Shown here piece by piece: positions 22,570-31,102 of a stretch of DNA of 64,000 nucleotides. The stretch is from assembly GCF_000010525.1 (NCBI RefSeq), contig NC_009937.1:62001-126000 (forward strand), in the 5' to 3' direction. The notes under the pieces were generated by a model. The model did no database searches. It was not told the origin of the DNA and worked only from the letters and a program-made list of their open reading frames with translations. Source of the stretch: Azorhizobium caulinodans ORS 571. GTDB taxonomy: Bacteria; Pseudomonadota; Alphaproteobacteria; Rhizobiales; Xanthobacteraceae. The position numbers and the translations under genes are program-made. Each line of letters begins with the position of its first letter. The first letter of the stretch is position 1.

Positions 22570-22857
22570 TCATTCCTCGAAGGCGTCCACATGGACGCAG
22601 GGGTTCGGCGTGTCGGAAAAGGCGCGGGCGGCCGCCTCGATGCGGGCGAGCTGGCCGAGGGCGCGAGAGCAGGGGAAGCCGTATTTGGCCTCCACCCGGT
22701 CGCTGGCGATGGTCAGCGCCGTGCGGCTGCGGGCGAGGAAATCCGCCAGCGGATAGGAGGCCCCCACATCAAGGTGCTCCTTGATGACGAGCGAGGGCGA
22801 ATAGCAGGCCTCCGCTCGCCCATCGGGCCAGCGGATGTGAAAGCGCATCTCAGGCAT
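22570..22857 (-). CDS. MSMEG_0570-family nitrogen starvation response protein
   Basis: A 95-residue protein ([21 protein letters not shown]) matching the small conserved member of Nit1C clusters. The recurring features are the RWPDG segment, the 'SLVIKEHL' stretch and a Cys near residue 63. Its ATG overlaps the end of the glycosyltransferase gene by 8 bases, indicating translational coupling. The biochemical role is not known. Confidence 0.82.
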   Translation of the reverse strand: MPEMRFHIRWPDGRAEACYSPSLVIKEHLDVGASYPLADFLARSRTALTIASDRVEAKYGFPCSRALGQLARIEAAARAFSDTPNPCVHVDAFEE

Positions 22858-24028
22858 AGGCCATGTCCTTGATCCGGTGCGGCGGCGCGCCGGCCGCCAG
22901 CGCGGCATAAGCGGGCAAATGGGCGGCGGCGGTCGCGTCCCAGCCGTGCGCGGCAACCACCCGCTTGCCCGCCGCCACGAGCCGGGGGCGCAGGGCCGGC
23001 GCGAGGGCCGAAAGCAGGGCGTCCGCGATGGAATGGGCGACGAGCGGATCGCACCACGCGACATCGTCGGCCCCGAGATATTCTGTGAAGGGCGCGATGG
23101 CGGGCGCGACCACGGGAATGCCGCTCGCCATGGCCTCCAGCACCACGAGGCCGAAACCTTCCTTCAGCGAGGGAAAGGCCAGCACATCCGCGATGCGATA
23201 GAGCGCCGGCATGTCCGCCTGCGGCAGCGGCCCGGCGATGATCACCGCGCCGGGCGGCAAAGAACTCGCCCGCAGGGCATGGCGGAAGGCCTGCCGATAG
23301 CTGTCGTGATCGAGCAGGGAGGCGCCGCCGGCAATGACCAGTTGGGCCTGCGGATGCAGCGCCCGGAGCTGGATGAAGGCGTCCAGCAGCGCCAGCGTGT
23401 TCTTGCGCTGCTCGATGCCACCCACCGCAAGGATGACCGGCCCCGCCCCGAGCCCGAGGCGGGTGCGCAGCGCGCCTTCGCGGCCGTCCGGCGCGGGCGA
23501 GAAGCGGGCGGTGTCGACGCCATTGCCCACCAGGGTCGCCTCGCGGTCGAAGGTCTCGGCAATGCGGTCCTGCCAGGCCCGGCTCACCACGAACAGCGTG
23601 TCCGCTTCCACGATGGAGCGGTGCTGGAGCGCGGCGAGGCGCGGATCGGCGAAGGCGTCCATGTGATGGACGGTGCGGGCAAAGCCGGAAATAAGCCCGC
23701 GCGCCTTCAGGGTCGCCAGCGCATTGCCGGAGATGCCGTCCTGCGCATGGAAGACATCGAAGCGCCGGTGCGCCGCATCCTCGAAATGGCGCACATAGTC
23801 GGAGATGCGGGTTTCCACCAGCGCCGTCGTGCCCCCGCTGATGAAGGCGGCGGGCACGCAGTGCGTGGCGCAGGCCGCGGGGCGGAAGAAGCCGTCCCCC
23901 TTCGCGTCGGGGGCATGGACGGTGGCGCGATGGCCGAGCCGATCGAGCGCCTCGCCCAGCTCCAGCGCATGGACGACGCCGCCGCGCGGATTGGTGGAAT
24001 GGGCGAGAAGGGCGATGGAAAGGCTCAT
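22850..24028 (-). CDS. MSMEG_0565-family glycosyltransferase (GT4)
   Basis: A 392-residue GT-B enzyme: SIALLAHSTNPRGGVVHALELG at the N-terminus, the RKNTLALLDAF donor-domain segment, and the PSLKEGFGLVVLEAMASGIPVVAP retaining-GT4 motif (E-x7-E). It belongs to the glycosyltransferase family that accompanies Nit1C genes in mycobacteria and others. Its start overlaps the end of the AIR-synthase-like gene by 4 bases (ATGA). It suggests that the cluster product is glycosylated at some stage; donor and acceptor are unknown. Confidence 0.88.
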   Translation of the reverse strand: MSLSIALLAHSTNPRGGVVHALELGEALDRLGHRATVHAPDAKGDGFFRPAACATHCVPAAFISGGTTALVETRISDYVRHFEDAAHRRFDVFHAQDGISGNALATLKARGLISGFARTVHHMDAFADPRLAALQHRSIVEADTLFVVSRAWQDRIAETFDREATLVGNGVDTARFSPAPDGREGALRTRLGLGAGPVILAVGGIEQRKNTLALLDAFIQLRALHPQAQLVIAGGASLLDHDSYRQAFRHALRASSLPPGAVIIAGPLPQADMPALYRIADVLAFPSLKEGFGLVVLEAMASGIPVVAPAIAPFTEYLGADDVAWCDPLVAHSIADALLSALAPALRPRLVAAGKRVVAAHGWDATAAAHLPAYAALAAGAPPHRIKDMAYA

Positions 24029-24999
24029 GCGGCGGCCTCCGGCGGGGCGCAGCCGATGAGCGGCCTGCGGGCGAAGTCCCAGATGATTTCGCGCTCAGTC
24101 CCGTGGGCGATCACCACCTGCCGTTCGGCCGTCATCTCGCCGATGGCAGCGGCGGCGATGCCGCGCGTGGTGAAGCGGGCGATGAGTGCCGGCACGTCCG
24201 CCGGATCGGCGGCCAGCAGATAGCCGAAGCTCGGGAAGGTGGTGAGCCAGCGGGCGAGGTCCACGCCCTCGGGCCGTGGGATCGCGAACGGGTCGATGCG
24301 CACGCCGGTGCCGGAGCTTTCCGCCAGCATGGCGGCGGTGCCGATGGCCCCGCCCTGGCTGATATCCTTGGCGGCGCGGGAGAGACCCGCTTCCGCGATC
24401 TCGGGCAGCAGCGCCATATCGCCTTTGAGCCGCGCGGGCGGGGCGTCCGTGGCCGCTTCCCAGTTGGAGAAGGGCGCGCGATAGCGGCCGCGCAGGTCGA
24501 TGGCGGCAATGAGCGTCTGTCCGGGCCGGGCATCGAAGCTGGTGAGCAAACGCTTCGCCCGCCCGAGAATGGCGACGGAGAGCTGGCCCCGATCATTGCG
24601 GATGTTGGTGTGCCCGCCCACCACCGGAATGCCGAAGGCTGCGGAGGCGGCGGCCATGCCTTCCAGCACCGGCTGCGCGCCCTCTTCGCCGTCTGCCCAC
24701 ACCGCATCCACCACCGCGAGCGGGCGCCCGCCCATGGCGGCGATGTCGGAGGCGTTCACCATCACCCCGCACCAGCCGGCGAACCAGGGATCGCCGGCCA
24801 CGAAGGCGTTCATGAAACCCTCGATGGCCAGCAGCAGATAGCCCTCGCCATCGGGAATGGCGGCGCAGTCATCGCCCACCGGCACGGCGCTCGCCCCATT
24901 AAGGCCGAGGCGGGCGGCGACACTCGCAATGTCCGCCTTGGCGGCAAGGCCGGAGCTGGCGCGCAGCGTTTGCGCGAGGCTATCGAGGGCGCGCTCCAT
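24025..24999 (-). CDS. Sll0787-family AIR-synthase-like (PurM/SelD/HypE fold) protein
   Basis: A 324-residue protein of the AIR-synthase superfamily, with a VPVGDDCAAIPDGEGYLLLAIEGF N-terminal ATP-binding region, NASDIAAMGG and VVGGHTNIR signatures, and KDISQGGAIGTAAMLAESSGTG in the C-terminal domain. The family members form ATP-dependent cyclisation or selenation/carbamoyl dehydration enzymes. It is a core Nit1C gene. Its ATG shares one base with the stop of the acetyltransferase gene (TGATG). By analogy with PurM and HypE, an ATP-driven dehydration that could yield a nitrile is an attractive but untested idea. Confidence 0.88.
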   Translation of the reverse strand: MERALDSLAQTLRASSGLAAKADIASVAARLGLNGASAVPVGDDCAAIPDGEGYLLLAIEGFMNAFVAGDPWFAGWCGVMVNASDIAAMGGRPLAVVDAVWADGEEGAQPVLEGMAAASAAFGIPVVGGHTNIRNDRGQLSVAILGRAKRLLTSFDARPGQTLIAAIDLRGRYRAPFSNWEAATDAPPARLKGDMALLPEIAEAGLSRAAKDISQGGAIGTAAMLAESSGTGVRIDPFAIPRPEGVDLARWLTTFPSFGYLLAADPADVPALIARFTTRGIAAAAIGEMTAERQVVIAHGTEREIIWDFARRPLIGCAPPEAAA

Positions 25000-25538
25000 C
25001 AGGCGGCCCGCCGTGGAAAGGCGAGGAAGCCCGTCTCGGCCGCCGCGAAGGGCGGGTAGTAAGCGAGGTCCGCCTCCATCAGATGATGGGGCCGTCCCAC
25101 CAGCTCGATCTCTTCCAGCGTGCGCCAGCGCAGGCGGCGGAAGAGGAGGGCATTCTGGCTCTGCACATGGGCGAGGAAGCGCCGGCAGCCGCGCGCATGG
25201 GCCGATGAGACCGCGAGGCGGATCAGCGAGGAGCCGAGCGTCCCCACGTGGCGATACTCCTCCGCCACCGCGAGGCGCGAGCCCCACCATGTGCCGGGCT
25301 CGGCCTCATGGATGCGCACCGTGCCCACCACCGCATCCGCCGCCACGCCCCACAGTGACAGGGCGACGATGGGGATGGCATGGGTATCGATGCCGTCGCG
25401 GTCATCGCCCGCGAACAGGCCCTGTTCGGCGCAGAAGACGCGGCGGCGCAGGTTGGCGGCGCCGTCCCGCTCCCAGTGCTCCGTGGCGAACTTCACCTGG
25501 AATTCGGAAGCGGTGAAGGGCTTGAAGGGATCGAACAT
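24999..25538 (-). CDS. MSMEG_0567/Sll0786-family GNAT N-acetyltransferase
   Basis: A 179-residue GNAT-fold protein with the acyl-CoA region VAEEYRHVGTLGSSLIRLAVSSAHARGCRRFLA. Its N-terminus (FDPFKPFTASEFQVKFATEHWER) is typical of the Nit1C acetyltransferase. The start overlaps the radical SAM stop by one base and the end overlaps the next start by one base, so the three are translationally coupled. It presumably acylates an amine of the pathway intermediate. Confidence 0.88.
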   Translation of the reverse strand: MFDPFKPFTASEFQVKFATEHWERDGAANLRRRVFCAEQGLFAGDDRDGIDTHAIPIVALSLWGVAADAVVGTVRIHEAEPGTWWGSRLAVAEEYRHVGTLGSSLIRLAVSSAHARGCRRFLAHVQSQNALLFRRLRWRTLEEIELVGRPHHLMEADLAYYPPFAAAETGFLAFPRRAA

Positions 25539-26674
25539 CAGGCGATCCCCCGCTCATACGTGGAGAGGGCCGAGCAGGCGCCGCACTTGCCGCAGCCGGC
25601 CTTGATGTCGGTGGCCCGAAGGCCCGCCGCACGCACCATTGCCGCCAGCGGCTGGAGCACGGATTTCATGAAGGCGGGCTGCGGGCCGGGATGGCCTTCG
25701 AGCGGCGTGCCGGAGATGGGCACGAAGGGCACCACGAAGGGATAGACGCCGCGCTTCAGCAGTTCCTCGCACATGGCAAGGATGGCTTCGCGCGTGTCGC
25801 CGAGCCCGGCGAGGATATAGGTGGAGACCTGCCCCTTGCCGAACACCGGCACAGCGGCCTCGAAGGCGGAGAGATAGCGTGCGATGGGCACCTGCGCCTT
25901 GCCGGGCATGATGCGGGCGCGCACCTCCGGCGTCACTGCCTCCAGATGCATCCCGAGGGAATCCGCGCCGGCCTCGTGCATGCGTTTGAACCAGATGTCG
26001 TCGTCCGGCGGCTCGCACTGCACCTGAATGGCGAGGTCCACGGCGGCCTTCACGGCGGCAGTGCTCTCCATGAGGACGGAGCAGCCGCGATCCTTGCCGG
26101 GCGGTGTGCCGGTGGTCATCACCATATGGGTGACGGCATCAAGCTCGACGGCCGCCTTCGCCACCTCGGCGAGCTGCTCCGGTGTCTTGCGGGCGATGGT
26201 GCGGCCGGCCTCCAGCGACTGGCCGATGGCACAGAACTGGCAGGTCTTGGCGCGGCTCTGGTAGCGCACGCACTCCTGCAATACGGTGGTCGCGAGCACG
26301 TCGCGGCCGTGGAGCGTGGCGATCTTCCAGTAGGGCACGCCGTCGGCGGTCACGCGGTCATAGAAGCGCGGGCGCAGCGGAAAGGAGACTTCCGCCAGCG
26401 GCAGGCCGTCGCGCAGGATGCGCGTGGCGCCGTTCGAGCCCCGCGCGATCTCATAGGGGCTCTGGGCGGCCGGGGCGGTGTGGACGGGGACCATGATGGT
26501 CATCCCGTCCAGCGTCATGGCCTTGTGGTCGGAGGGGCCGGCGCCGCCCCGGCGGCTCTGCGCGCCCGCGCCGTCCGGATCAGCGAGCCGGACCCCGAAG
26601 GACTGCAACTCGGTCATCAGCTCCGCTGTCGGCAGCGGGGTGATGGGCGCGGCGGTCGGATGCGTCTGCTTCAT
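25538..26674 (-). CDS. MSMEG_0568-family radical SAM protein (Nit1C)
   Basis: A 378-residue protein. The presumed radical SAM cluster motif is C135-x9-C145-x2-C148, wider than the classical Cx3Cx2C but a layout I associate with this family. A second triad C361-x2-C364-x2-C367 at the C-terminus may bind an auxiliary iron-sulfur cluster. GTPPGKDRG and the TIM-barrel strands lie between. The ATG at 26674 has a GGGAG site and lies inside the 3' end of the nitrilase gene (95-base overlap); an alternative ATG at 26617 would shorten the overlap. It probably performs the carbon-radical step of the pathway; the substrate is unknown. Confidence 0.9.
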   Translation of the reverse strand: MKQTHPTAAPITPLPTAELMTELQSFGVRLADPDGAGAQSRRGGAGPSDHKAMTLDGMTIMVPVHTAPAAQSPYEIARGSNGATRILRDGLPLAEVSFPLRPRFYDRVTADGVPYWKIATLHGRDVLATTVLQECVRYQSRAKTCQFCAIGQSLEAGRTIARKTPEQLAEVAKAAVELDAVTHMVMTTGTPPGKDRGCSVLMESTAAVKAAVDLAIQVQCEPPDDDIWFKRMHEAGADSLGMHLEAVTPEVRARIMPGKAQVPIARYLSAFEAAVPVFGKGQVSTYILAGLGDTREAILAMCEELLKRGVYPFVVPFVPISGTPLEGHPGPQPAFMKSVLQPLAAMVRAAGLRATDIKAGCGKCGACSALSTYERGIA

Positions 26675-27650
26675 CGCGGGGACTCCCGAAGGCGGGCGGG
26701 GCGGAAACGGCGGCGACCGACTGCATGGGTACGGCCGGACGATTATCGATGTGGAGGCTGAGCAGTTCCGGCCGTGCGTAGTGGCCGACGCTGTCCATCA
26801 TGCGCTTGCGCTTGGTGATGAGGCTCATGTCGAGATCGGCCACCAGCATCCCCTCGCCAGAGGTGAGCGGCGGCACCAGATGGCTGCCCTCGGGGTTCAC
26901 GATCGCGGTCATGCAGCCGCCCGTGAGCGCCCGGCGCAGCTTCTCGTCCGGCGAGATACGGGCGATCTGATCCTCGGTGAGCCAGCCGGTGGCGTTCACC
27001 ACGAAGCAGCCGCTCTCCAGCGCGTGGTGGCGGATGGTGACTTCCATCTGGTCGGCGAAGATGGGGCCGACCATGGAGCCGGGGAATTGGGCGGCGTGGA
27101 TTTCCTCGTGCTGCGCCATGAGCGCATAGCGGGCGAGGGGATTGTAATGCTCCCAGCAGGCCAGCGCGCCGACGCGGCCGACCTTCGTCTCCACTACCTG
27201 AAGCCCTGCGCCGTCGCCCTGGCCCCAGATCATGCGCTCGTGGAAGGTGGGCGTGATCTTGCGGCGCTTGAGCTTCAGCGTGCCGTCGGCATCGAAGATG
27301 AGCTGGGCGTTATAGAGCGAGCCGTGGTCGCGCTCGTTGATGCCGAGCACGATGACCATGGCGTGGCGGCGTGCGGCGGCGGAGATGGCGTCCGTCACCG
27401 GGCCGGGCACGCTGACCGCGTGCTCATAAAGTCGCATGTGCTCGCCGCCCGTAAGTACCGGCGGGGCGATGAAGGAGAAATAGGGATACCAGGGCAGGAA
27501 GGTCTCGGGAAAGACGATGAAATCCGCGCCCTTGCCGGCTGCCTCGGCGATCGCGTTCAGCACCCGCTCCAGCGTGCCCTTGCCGTCGTCGAGATCGGGC
27601 GCGATCTGCACGGCGGCGGCGCGGACGATGCGTTTTTCGGGTGTGGACAT
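26580..27650 (-). CDS. nitC: Nit6803-type nitrilase (Nit1C)
   Basis: A 356-residue carbon-nitrogen hydrolase with the catalytic set E49 ([12 protein letters not shown]), K131 ([11 protein letters not shown]) and C165 (ACWEHYNPL). These motifs are those of aliphatic nitrilases of the Nit1C branch, which hydrolyse nitriles, and are required for cyanide assimilation in some bacteria. The last ~50 residues are low-complexity and overlap the radical SAM gene; homologues may end earlier. The ATG at 27650 follows a GGAG site. It is separated from the first gene of the operon by a repeat element. Confidence 0.92.
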   Translation of the reverse strand: MSTPEKRIVRAAAVQIAPDLDDGKGTLERVLNAIAEAAGKGADFIVFPETFLPWYPYFSFIAPPVLTGGEHMRLYEHAVSVPGPVTDAISAAARRHAMVIVLGINERDHGSLYNAQLIFDADGTLKLKRRKITPTFHERMIWGQGDGAGLQVVETKVGRVGALACWEHYNPLARYALMAQHEEIHAAQFPGSMVGPIFADQMEVTIRHHALESGCFVVNATGWLTEDQIARISPDEKLRRALTGGCMTAIVNPEGSHLVPPLTSGEGMLVADLDMSLITKRKRMMDSVGHYARPELLSLHIDNRPAVPMQSVAAVSAPPAFGSPRDEADASDRRAHHPAADSGADDRVAVLRGPAR

Positions 27651-27678
27651 ACTCTTCTCCACTCAACGGGTCGCAAAG

Positions 27679-27828
27679 CTCCCTCCCCCCTTGTGGGGGA
27701 GGGCTGGGGAGGGGGGTGAAGCCCCATCCACTCTGCCGAGCGGATGGGTGGAGAGGGGCCCTCCGGCGGTGCTCGGGCGGCGCCCGCGTTACCCCCCTCC
27801 CAACCCTCCCCCGCAAGGGGGGAGGGCG
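27679..27828. repeat. Inverted pair of C/G-rich repeats (locus A), inside the Nit1C operon
   Basis: Two copies of the family face each other at 27679-27720 and 27789-27828. Each contains a small hairpin (CCCTCCCCC / GGGGGAGGG around a TTG-type loop) and a G-rich strand with four runs of at least three G separated by one or two bases, a quadruplex-type pattern. They fill the gap between the MSMEG_0572-family gene and the nitrilase gene. Confidence 0.85.
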
Positions 27829-27839
27829 TTGAAGGTGCC

Positions 27840-28322
27840 TCAGAGCGTCCAGGTGTCGAGGATGAAGGCGTTGTCGCGCCGGTGCAGCAGCACGAGGTCG
27901 AGCACGTCGAGCGGGCTGATGGGGGTGATGCCGGGAATGAGCGAGGGCTCACCGTGGCCGTAGAGCGCCTGCAGGGCGAAGCGGCAGGCATAGACCTTGC
28001 CGCCCTCTTCCATGAACTTCGTGAGCTGGTTGTTGAAGTTCATGTGGCCGGGAAAGGCCTCGTCGCCGAGCTTGGGGAAGCCGCGCTGCACGCCGAGCGT
28101 GACGCCCGGGCCGTAGAGCAGGATGGAGGTCTCGAAGCCCTTGCGCTTGAGGCGGGTGGCCTGGAGCAGGTTCACGAAGCCGATGGAGCCCTCGAAGGCC
28201 ACCGTGTGGAAGGTGACGAGCGCCTTCTCTCCGGGAAGGGCTTTCACGTCCTCGAACTTCTTGTCCTCGTAATCGACGAAGAAATCACCCTTCTGGTGGG
28301 CGGGGGCGGTGACGGCGGGCAT
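27840..28322 (-). CDS. MSMEG_0572/Sll0783-family nitrogen starvation response protein (Nit1C)
   Basis: A 160-residue protein, first gene of the Nit1C operon. [38 protein letters not shown] is the family hallmark; it has a DsrE-like alpha/beta look (cysteine near 130 in [12 protein letters not shown]). The cyanobacterial relative Sll0783 is induced by nitrogen starvation. The ATG at 28322 follows an AAGGAGA site. A sigma-54 promoter lies about 50 bases upstream. Molecular function is unknown. Confidence 0.9.
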   Translation of the reverse strand: MPAVTAPAHQKGDFFVDYEDKKFEDVKALPGEKALVTFHTVAFEGSIGFVNLLQATRLKRKGFETSILLYGPGVTLGVQRGFPKLGDEAFPGHMNFNNQLTKFMEEGGKVYACRFALQALYGHGEPSLIPGITPISPLDVLDLVLLHRRDNAFILDTWTL

Positions 28323-28371
28323 CGGGCTCTCCTTGCTGGGACCGCGTGCTGGGGGCGGACACGGAGAGATT

Positions 28372-28387
28372 TGCAATCAATGTGCCA
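28372..28387 (-). promoter_or_regulatory. Sigma-54 (RpoN) -24/-12 promoter of the Nit1C operon
   Basis: Read on the minus strand the sequence is TGGCACATTGATTGCA. It matches the consensus TGGCACG-N4-TTGCW at every fixed position but one, with the required 10 bases between GG and GC. It lies about 50 bases upstream of the first Nit1C start codon. This would place the operon under RpoN plus an enhancer-binding activator, in line with nitrogen-starvation control. Confidence 0.85.
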
Positions 28388-28396
28388 GATGCGCCG

Positions 28397-28447
28397 GCAT
28401 TCAATGCAGGCATTGATGCTGAATGAATGCATTCAAAAATACATTCA
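28397..28447. repeat. Cluster of CATTCA/TGAATG repeats and palindromes
   Basis: GCATTCAATGC (28397-28407), GGCATTGATGC (28409-28419), TGAATGAATGCATTCA (28420-28435, with a perfect GAATGCATTC palindrome) and TACATTCA (28440-28447) are packed in 51 bases. MocR regulators usually bind direct repeats in the divergent promoter region, so this is a likely operator. Confidence 0.6.
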
Positions 28448-28496
28448 AATCCGAGATGGAAACCGAGCGATTGTCGATGCCCATTTGAAAAGCGGT

Positions 28497-28513
28497 TGCG
28501 CGATTCTGCGCCA
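28497..28513. promoter_or_regulatory. Candidate NtrC-type enhancer site
   Basis: The 17-base dyad TGCGCGATTCTGCGCCA partly matches the NtrC consensus (TGCACC-N5-GGTGCA) and sits about 110 bases upstream of the -24 element, a typical enhancer distance. The match is imperfect. Confidence 0.35.
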
Positions 28514-28636
28514 GAATGTTGCGTAATTGATGGTCAAATGACGGGGGCGAGTTGGCCCCGATACGCCGTGACGCAGCAGCCGGACCCGTGACAGAGCCGC
28601 CGTGCAACACTATACAGTCAATCCAGGTTCGGAGGA

Positions 28637-30052
28637 ATGCTTCGAACGCGTTTCGGCCCATTTGTGATCATGCTCGACTGGACACCCGACCTCGCCCGCA
28701 GCGACAAGCCCCGCTATCTCGCCATCGCCGACCTCATCGCCGAGGACATCCGGGCGGGGCGGCTTTCCGTGGGCGATCGCCTGCCGCCGCAGCGCAAGCT
28801 CGCCCATCGGCTGGAGATTGATTTCACCACCGTCGCGCGCGGCTATGTGGAAGCGCAGAAGCGCGGGCTCGTGGAAAGCCGGGTGGGGCAAGGCACCTTT
28901 GTGCGGGGCCTCCCGCGTGCGGAGCCGCGCCCCCGGACGGCGCGCCCCGATCTCGTCGACCTCACCATGAACCTGCCCCCCGAGCCGGATGATCCCGAGC
29001 TCGTGGCGCGGATGCAGGACGGCTTGGCGGAGGTGAGCCGCGATCTCGTGGCGCTGCTGCGCTACCAGAGCTTCGGCGGTGCGCCGGCGGACAAGGATGC
29101 CGCCTCCGCCTGGCTCGGGCGCCGCGCGCTCGTGCCGGCGCAGGAACGGGTGTTCGTCACCCCTGGCGCCCATGCGGCGCTGGTCGGCATCTTCTCGCTG
29201 CTGGCCAAGCCCGGCGATGTGATCCTGTGCGAGGCGCTCACCTATCCCGGCGCCCGCTCCATTGCCGCCCAGCTCGGCCTCACGCTCGTCGGCCTGCCCA
29301 TGGACGCGGACGGCATCGATCCCGATGCGCTGGCGGATGCCGTGAAGCGCCACAAGCCCAAGGCGCTCTATCTCAATCCCACGCTCCAGAACCCGACCAC
29401 GCTGACCATTCCGGAAGCGCGCCGCGCCGCCATCGTGGCGGTGGCCCGGCGCATGGGGCTCAGGATCGTGGAGGATGACGCCTATGGCTTCATTCCCGCC
29501 CACGGCCTGCCGCCGCTGGCCGCCATGGCGCCCGATCTCACCTGGCACGTGGCGGGCCTTGCGAAATGCATCGGCGCCGGCCTCAGGGCCGCCTATGTGA
29601 TCGCGCCCGAGGCGAAGGCGGGCTGGCCGTTTGCGGCGGCGCTGCGGGCGGCGAACGTGATGGCCTCCCCGCTCACCGTTGCGCTCGCCACCCGCTGGAT
29701 CGAGGACGGCACGGCCGACACCATCCTGCGCTTCATCCGCGCCGAGACGGCGGCGCGTCAGGCGCTGGCGGCGGACATCCTGCCGAAGGGCACCTTCCGG
29801 GCGGATCCGCTCAGCTTCAATCTCTGGGTGGAACTGCCCGAACCGTGGACGCGCTCGGCCTTCGTCGGCCACATGCAGGCGACCGGCATCGGCATCGTGG
29901 CGAGCGATGCCTTCTGCACGGACGGCAATCCGCCGGAGGCGGCGCGAGTGTGCCTCGGCGGCCCCGTGGGGCGAGACAAGGTGCGGCACGCGCTGGAATA
30001 TATGGCCCACGCCCTGGCGCATTCGCCGGCTGCGGCCTCGACGGTTCTTTGA
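28637..30052 (+). CDS. MocR/PdxR-type regulator: GntR winged helix fused to class I aminotransferase domain
   Basis: A 471-residue protein. Residues about 15-90 form a GntR-type winged helix (LIAEDIRAGRLSVGDRLPPQRKLAHRLEIDFTTVARGYVEAQKRGLVESRVGQGTFV). The rest is a PLP fold type I domain with NPTLQNPTTLTIPEARR, VEDDAYGF and the PLP-lysine region HVAGLAKCIGAGLRAAYV. MocR proteins sense PLP or an amino-compound adduct. Divergent placement suggests it controls the Nit1C operon. A GGAGG sequence is only one base from the ATG at 28637; a GTG at 28664 or an ATG at 28670 are alternatives. Confidence 0.9.
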   Translation: MLRTRFGPFVIMLDWTPDLARSDKPRYLAIADLIAEDIRAGRLSVGDRLPPQRKLAHRLEIDFTTVARGYVEAQKRGLVESRVGQGTFVRGLPRAEPRPRTARPDLVDLTMNLPPEPDDPELVARMQDGLAEVSRDLVALLRYQSFGGAPADKDAASAWLGRRALVPAQERVFVTPGAHAALVGIFSLLAKPGDVILCEALTYPGARSIAAQLGLTLVGLPMDADGIDPDALADAVKRHKPKALYLNPTLQNPTTLTIPEARRAAIVAVARRMGLRIVEDDAYGFIPAHGLPPLAAMAPDLTWHVAGLAKCIGAGLRAAYVIAPEAKAGWPFAAALRAANVMASPLTVALATRWIEDGTADTILRFIRAETAARQALAADILPKGTFRADPLSFNLWVELPEPWTRSAFVGHMQATGIGIVASDAFCTDGNPPEAARVCLGGPVGRDKVRHALEYMAHALAHSPAAASTVL

Positions 30053-30085
30053 GGTGGCGCGGGGCGGGGCCCCGCGCCTGACGGC

Positions 30086-30694
30086 TCACGGCAGAGCGTT
30101 GAAGGCCATCGCCTCCACGTAAGTGATCTGGCACAGGTCACCGATGTTCACCTGCGCGAGGTCGGCCAGCACCTTCTGGTCGGCCGCCTTGATGGTGCGG
30201 ACATAGCCGTCCGGCCCCTCGAAGCTGATGGTGCCGCCCACCTTGTCGATGTTGACGAGGATGGTGGTGATGGTGACGCGGCGCACGCCGAAGCCTTCCG
30301 GCCAGCCCGGCAGGCCGTCATTGAGGCCGACATCGTTGATCACCTCGCCGGGCACGCCCTGGCGGGCCTTGCCGAGGGCGGTCACGAGGCCGGGCACGAG
30401 GCGGACGATGATGGTCTCGCCATTGCGCAGCAGCGACAGGTCGCCGACGATCAGCGGCGCCTTCACGGCCCAGCGCTTGCCGTTCGGCGTTTCCAGCACG
30501 ACACGGCGGGTGGCCGGATTGGCGCTCACCACCTTGGCCCGGTAGGTGAGGGTGGTTACCTGGCCGACGCCCGGCAGGACGAAGACGGTGTTGGCGGTCG
30601 GCGCAATCACCTGCGCCGTGGCCGGCGCGGCGACGCTCGCAAGGGCGCCCGCGCCGAGAAGAAGCGCGGTGCGGCGAGACAGACGATCGGACAT
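30086..30694 (-). CDS. Tat-exported protein of unknown function
   Basis: A 202-residue protein that begins with a twin-arginine signal (SRRTALLLGAGALASVAAPATAQ, cleavage expected after about residue 28). The mature part is rich in beta-strand-like segments (TTLTYRAKVVSANPATRRVVLETPNGKRWAVKAP and TISFEGPDGYVRTIKA), suggesting an all-beta periplasmic domain. No catalytic motif is seen and I do not recognise a named family. It converges with the MocR gene, 33 bases away, and is monocistronic. Confidence 0.75.
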   Translation of the reverse strand: MSDRLSRRTALLLGAGALASVAAPATAQVIAPTANTVFVLPGVGQVTTLTYRAKVVSANPATRRVVLETPNGKRWAVKAPLIVGDLSLLRNGETIIVRLVPGLVTALGKARQGVPGEVINDVGLNDGLPGWPEGFGVRRVTITTILVNIDKVGGTISFEGPDGYVRTIKAADQKVLADLAQVNIGDLCQITYVEAMAFNALP

Positions 30695-31102
30695 TGAAAC
30701 CCCCGTAGCGAGCCGGGCGCCGAGGCCCGGCGATGGGTGCCGAGCGGCAAGCGGGACGGCGTCGCCCCTGCCTTCCGTGCCGCTTCGGCCGGAATCGGGG
30801 ACGGCAAGTCCTTGATCCAGAAGCCGAAGCGCCGCTCGAACACGGCGGGAGGCAGCGCCCCCGCCGCATCGGCTCTAACATGGTGCCGCCGCGCGTCGCA
30901 ATCGTGCTTCGCCGCAACGTCAACGTGCGGGTCCATTGTCACATTGCCTTCCGAAAACTATGGTGAAGGTGTCGTTCACGAAGCATTCCGGCGCGCCAGC
31001 GTCGGCGCCGGCTGCCCTTGAGGCAGTGCGCCGATCGGTCCCGGGGACTGGCGACAGGCGGGAGGGCGCTTTGTCCGAGCCGCCGCAAGTGGGGGCTGTG
31101 CC
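30695..31102. other. Intergenic region without a recognisable gene
   Basis: These 408 bases lie between the divergent Tat-protein and olsB genes. Short open frames exist but have no ribosome sites or coding character. Promoters for both flanking genes must lie here; no clear -35/-10 pair stands out. Confidence 0.5.

Larger units (their letters stand above)
28323..28636. promoter_or_regulatory. Divergent control region of Nit1C operon and MocR gene
   Basis: This 314-base gap has no gene. It contains, from left to right, the sigma-54 promoter (28372-28387), a block of CATTCA/TGAATG repeats and palindromes (28397-28447), and an imperfect NtrC-like dyad (28497-28513). The AT-rich repeat block contrasts with the surrounding GC-rich DNA and marks the probable operator area. 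Confidence 0.75.
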
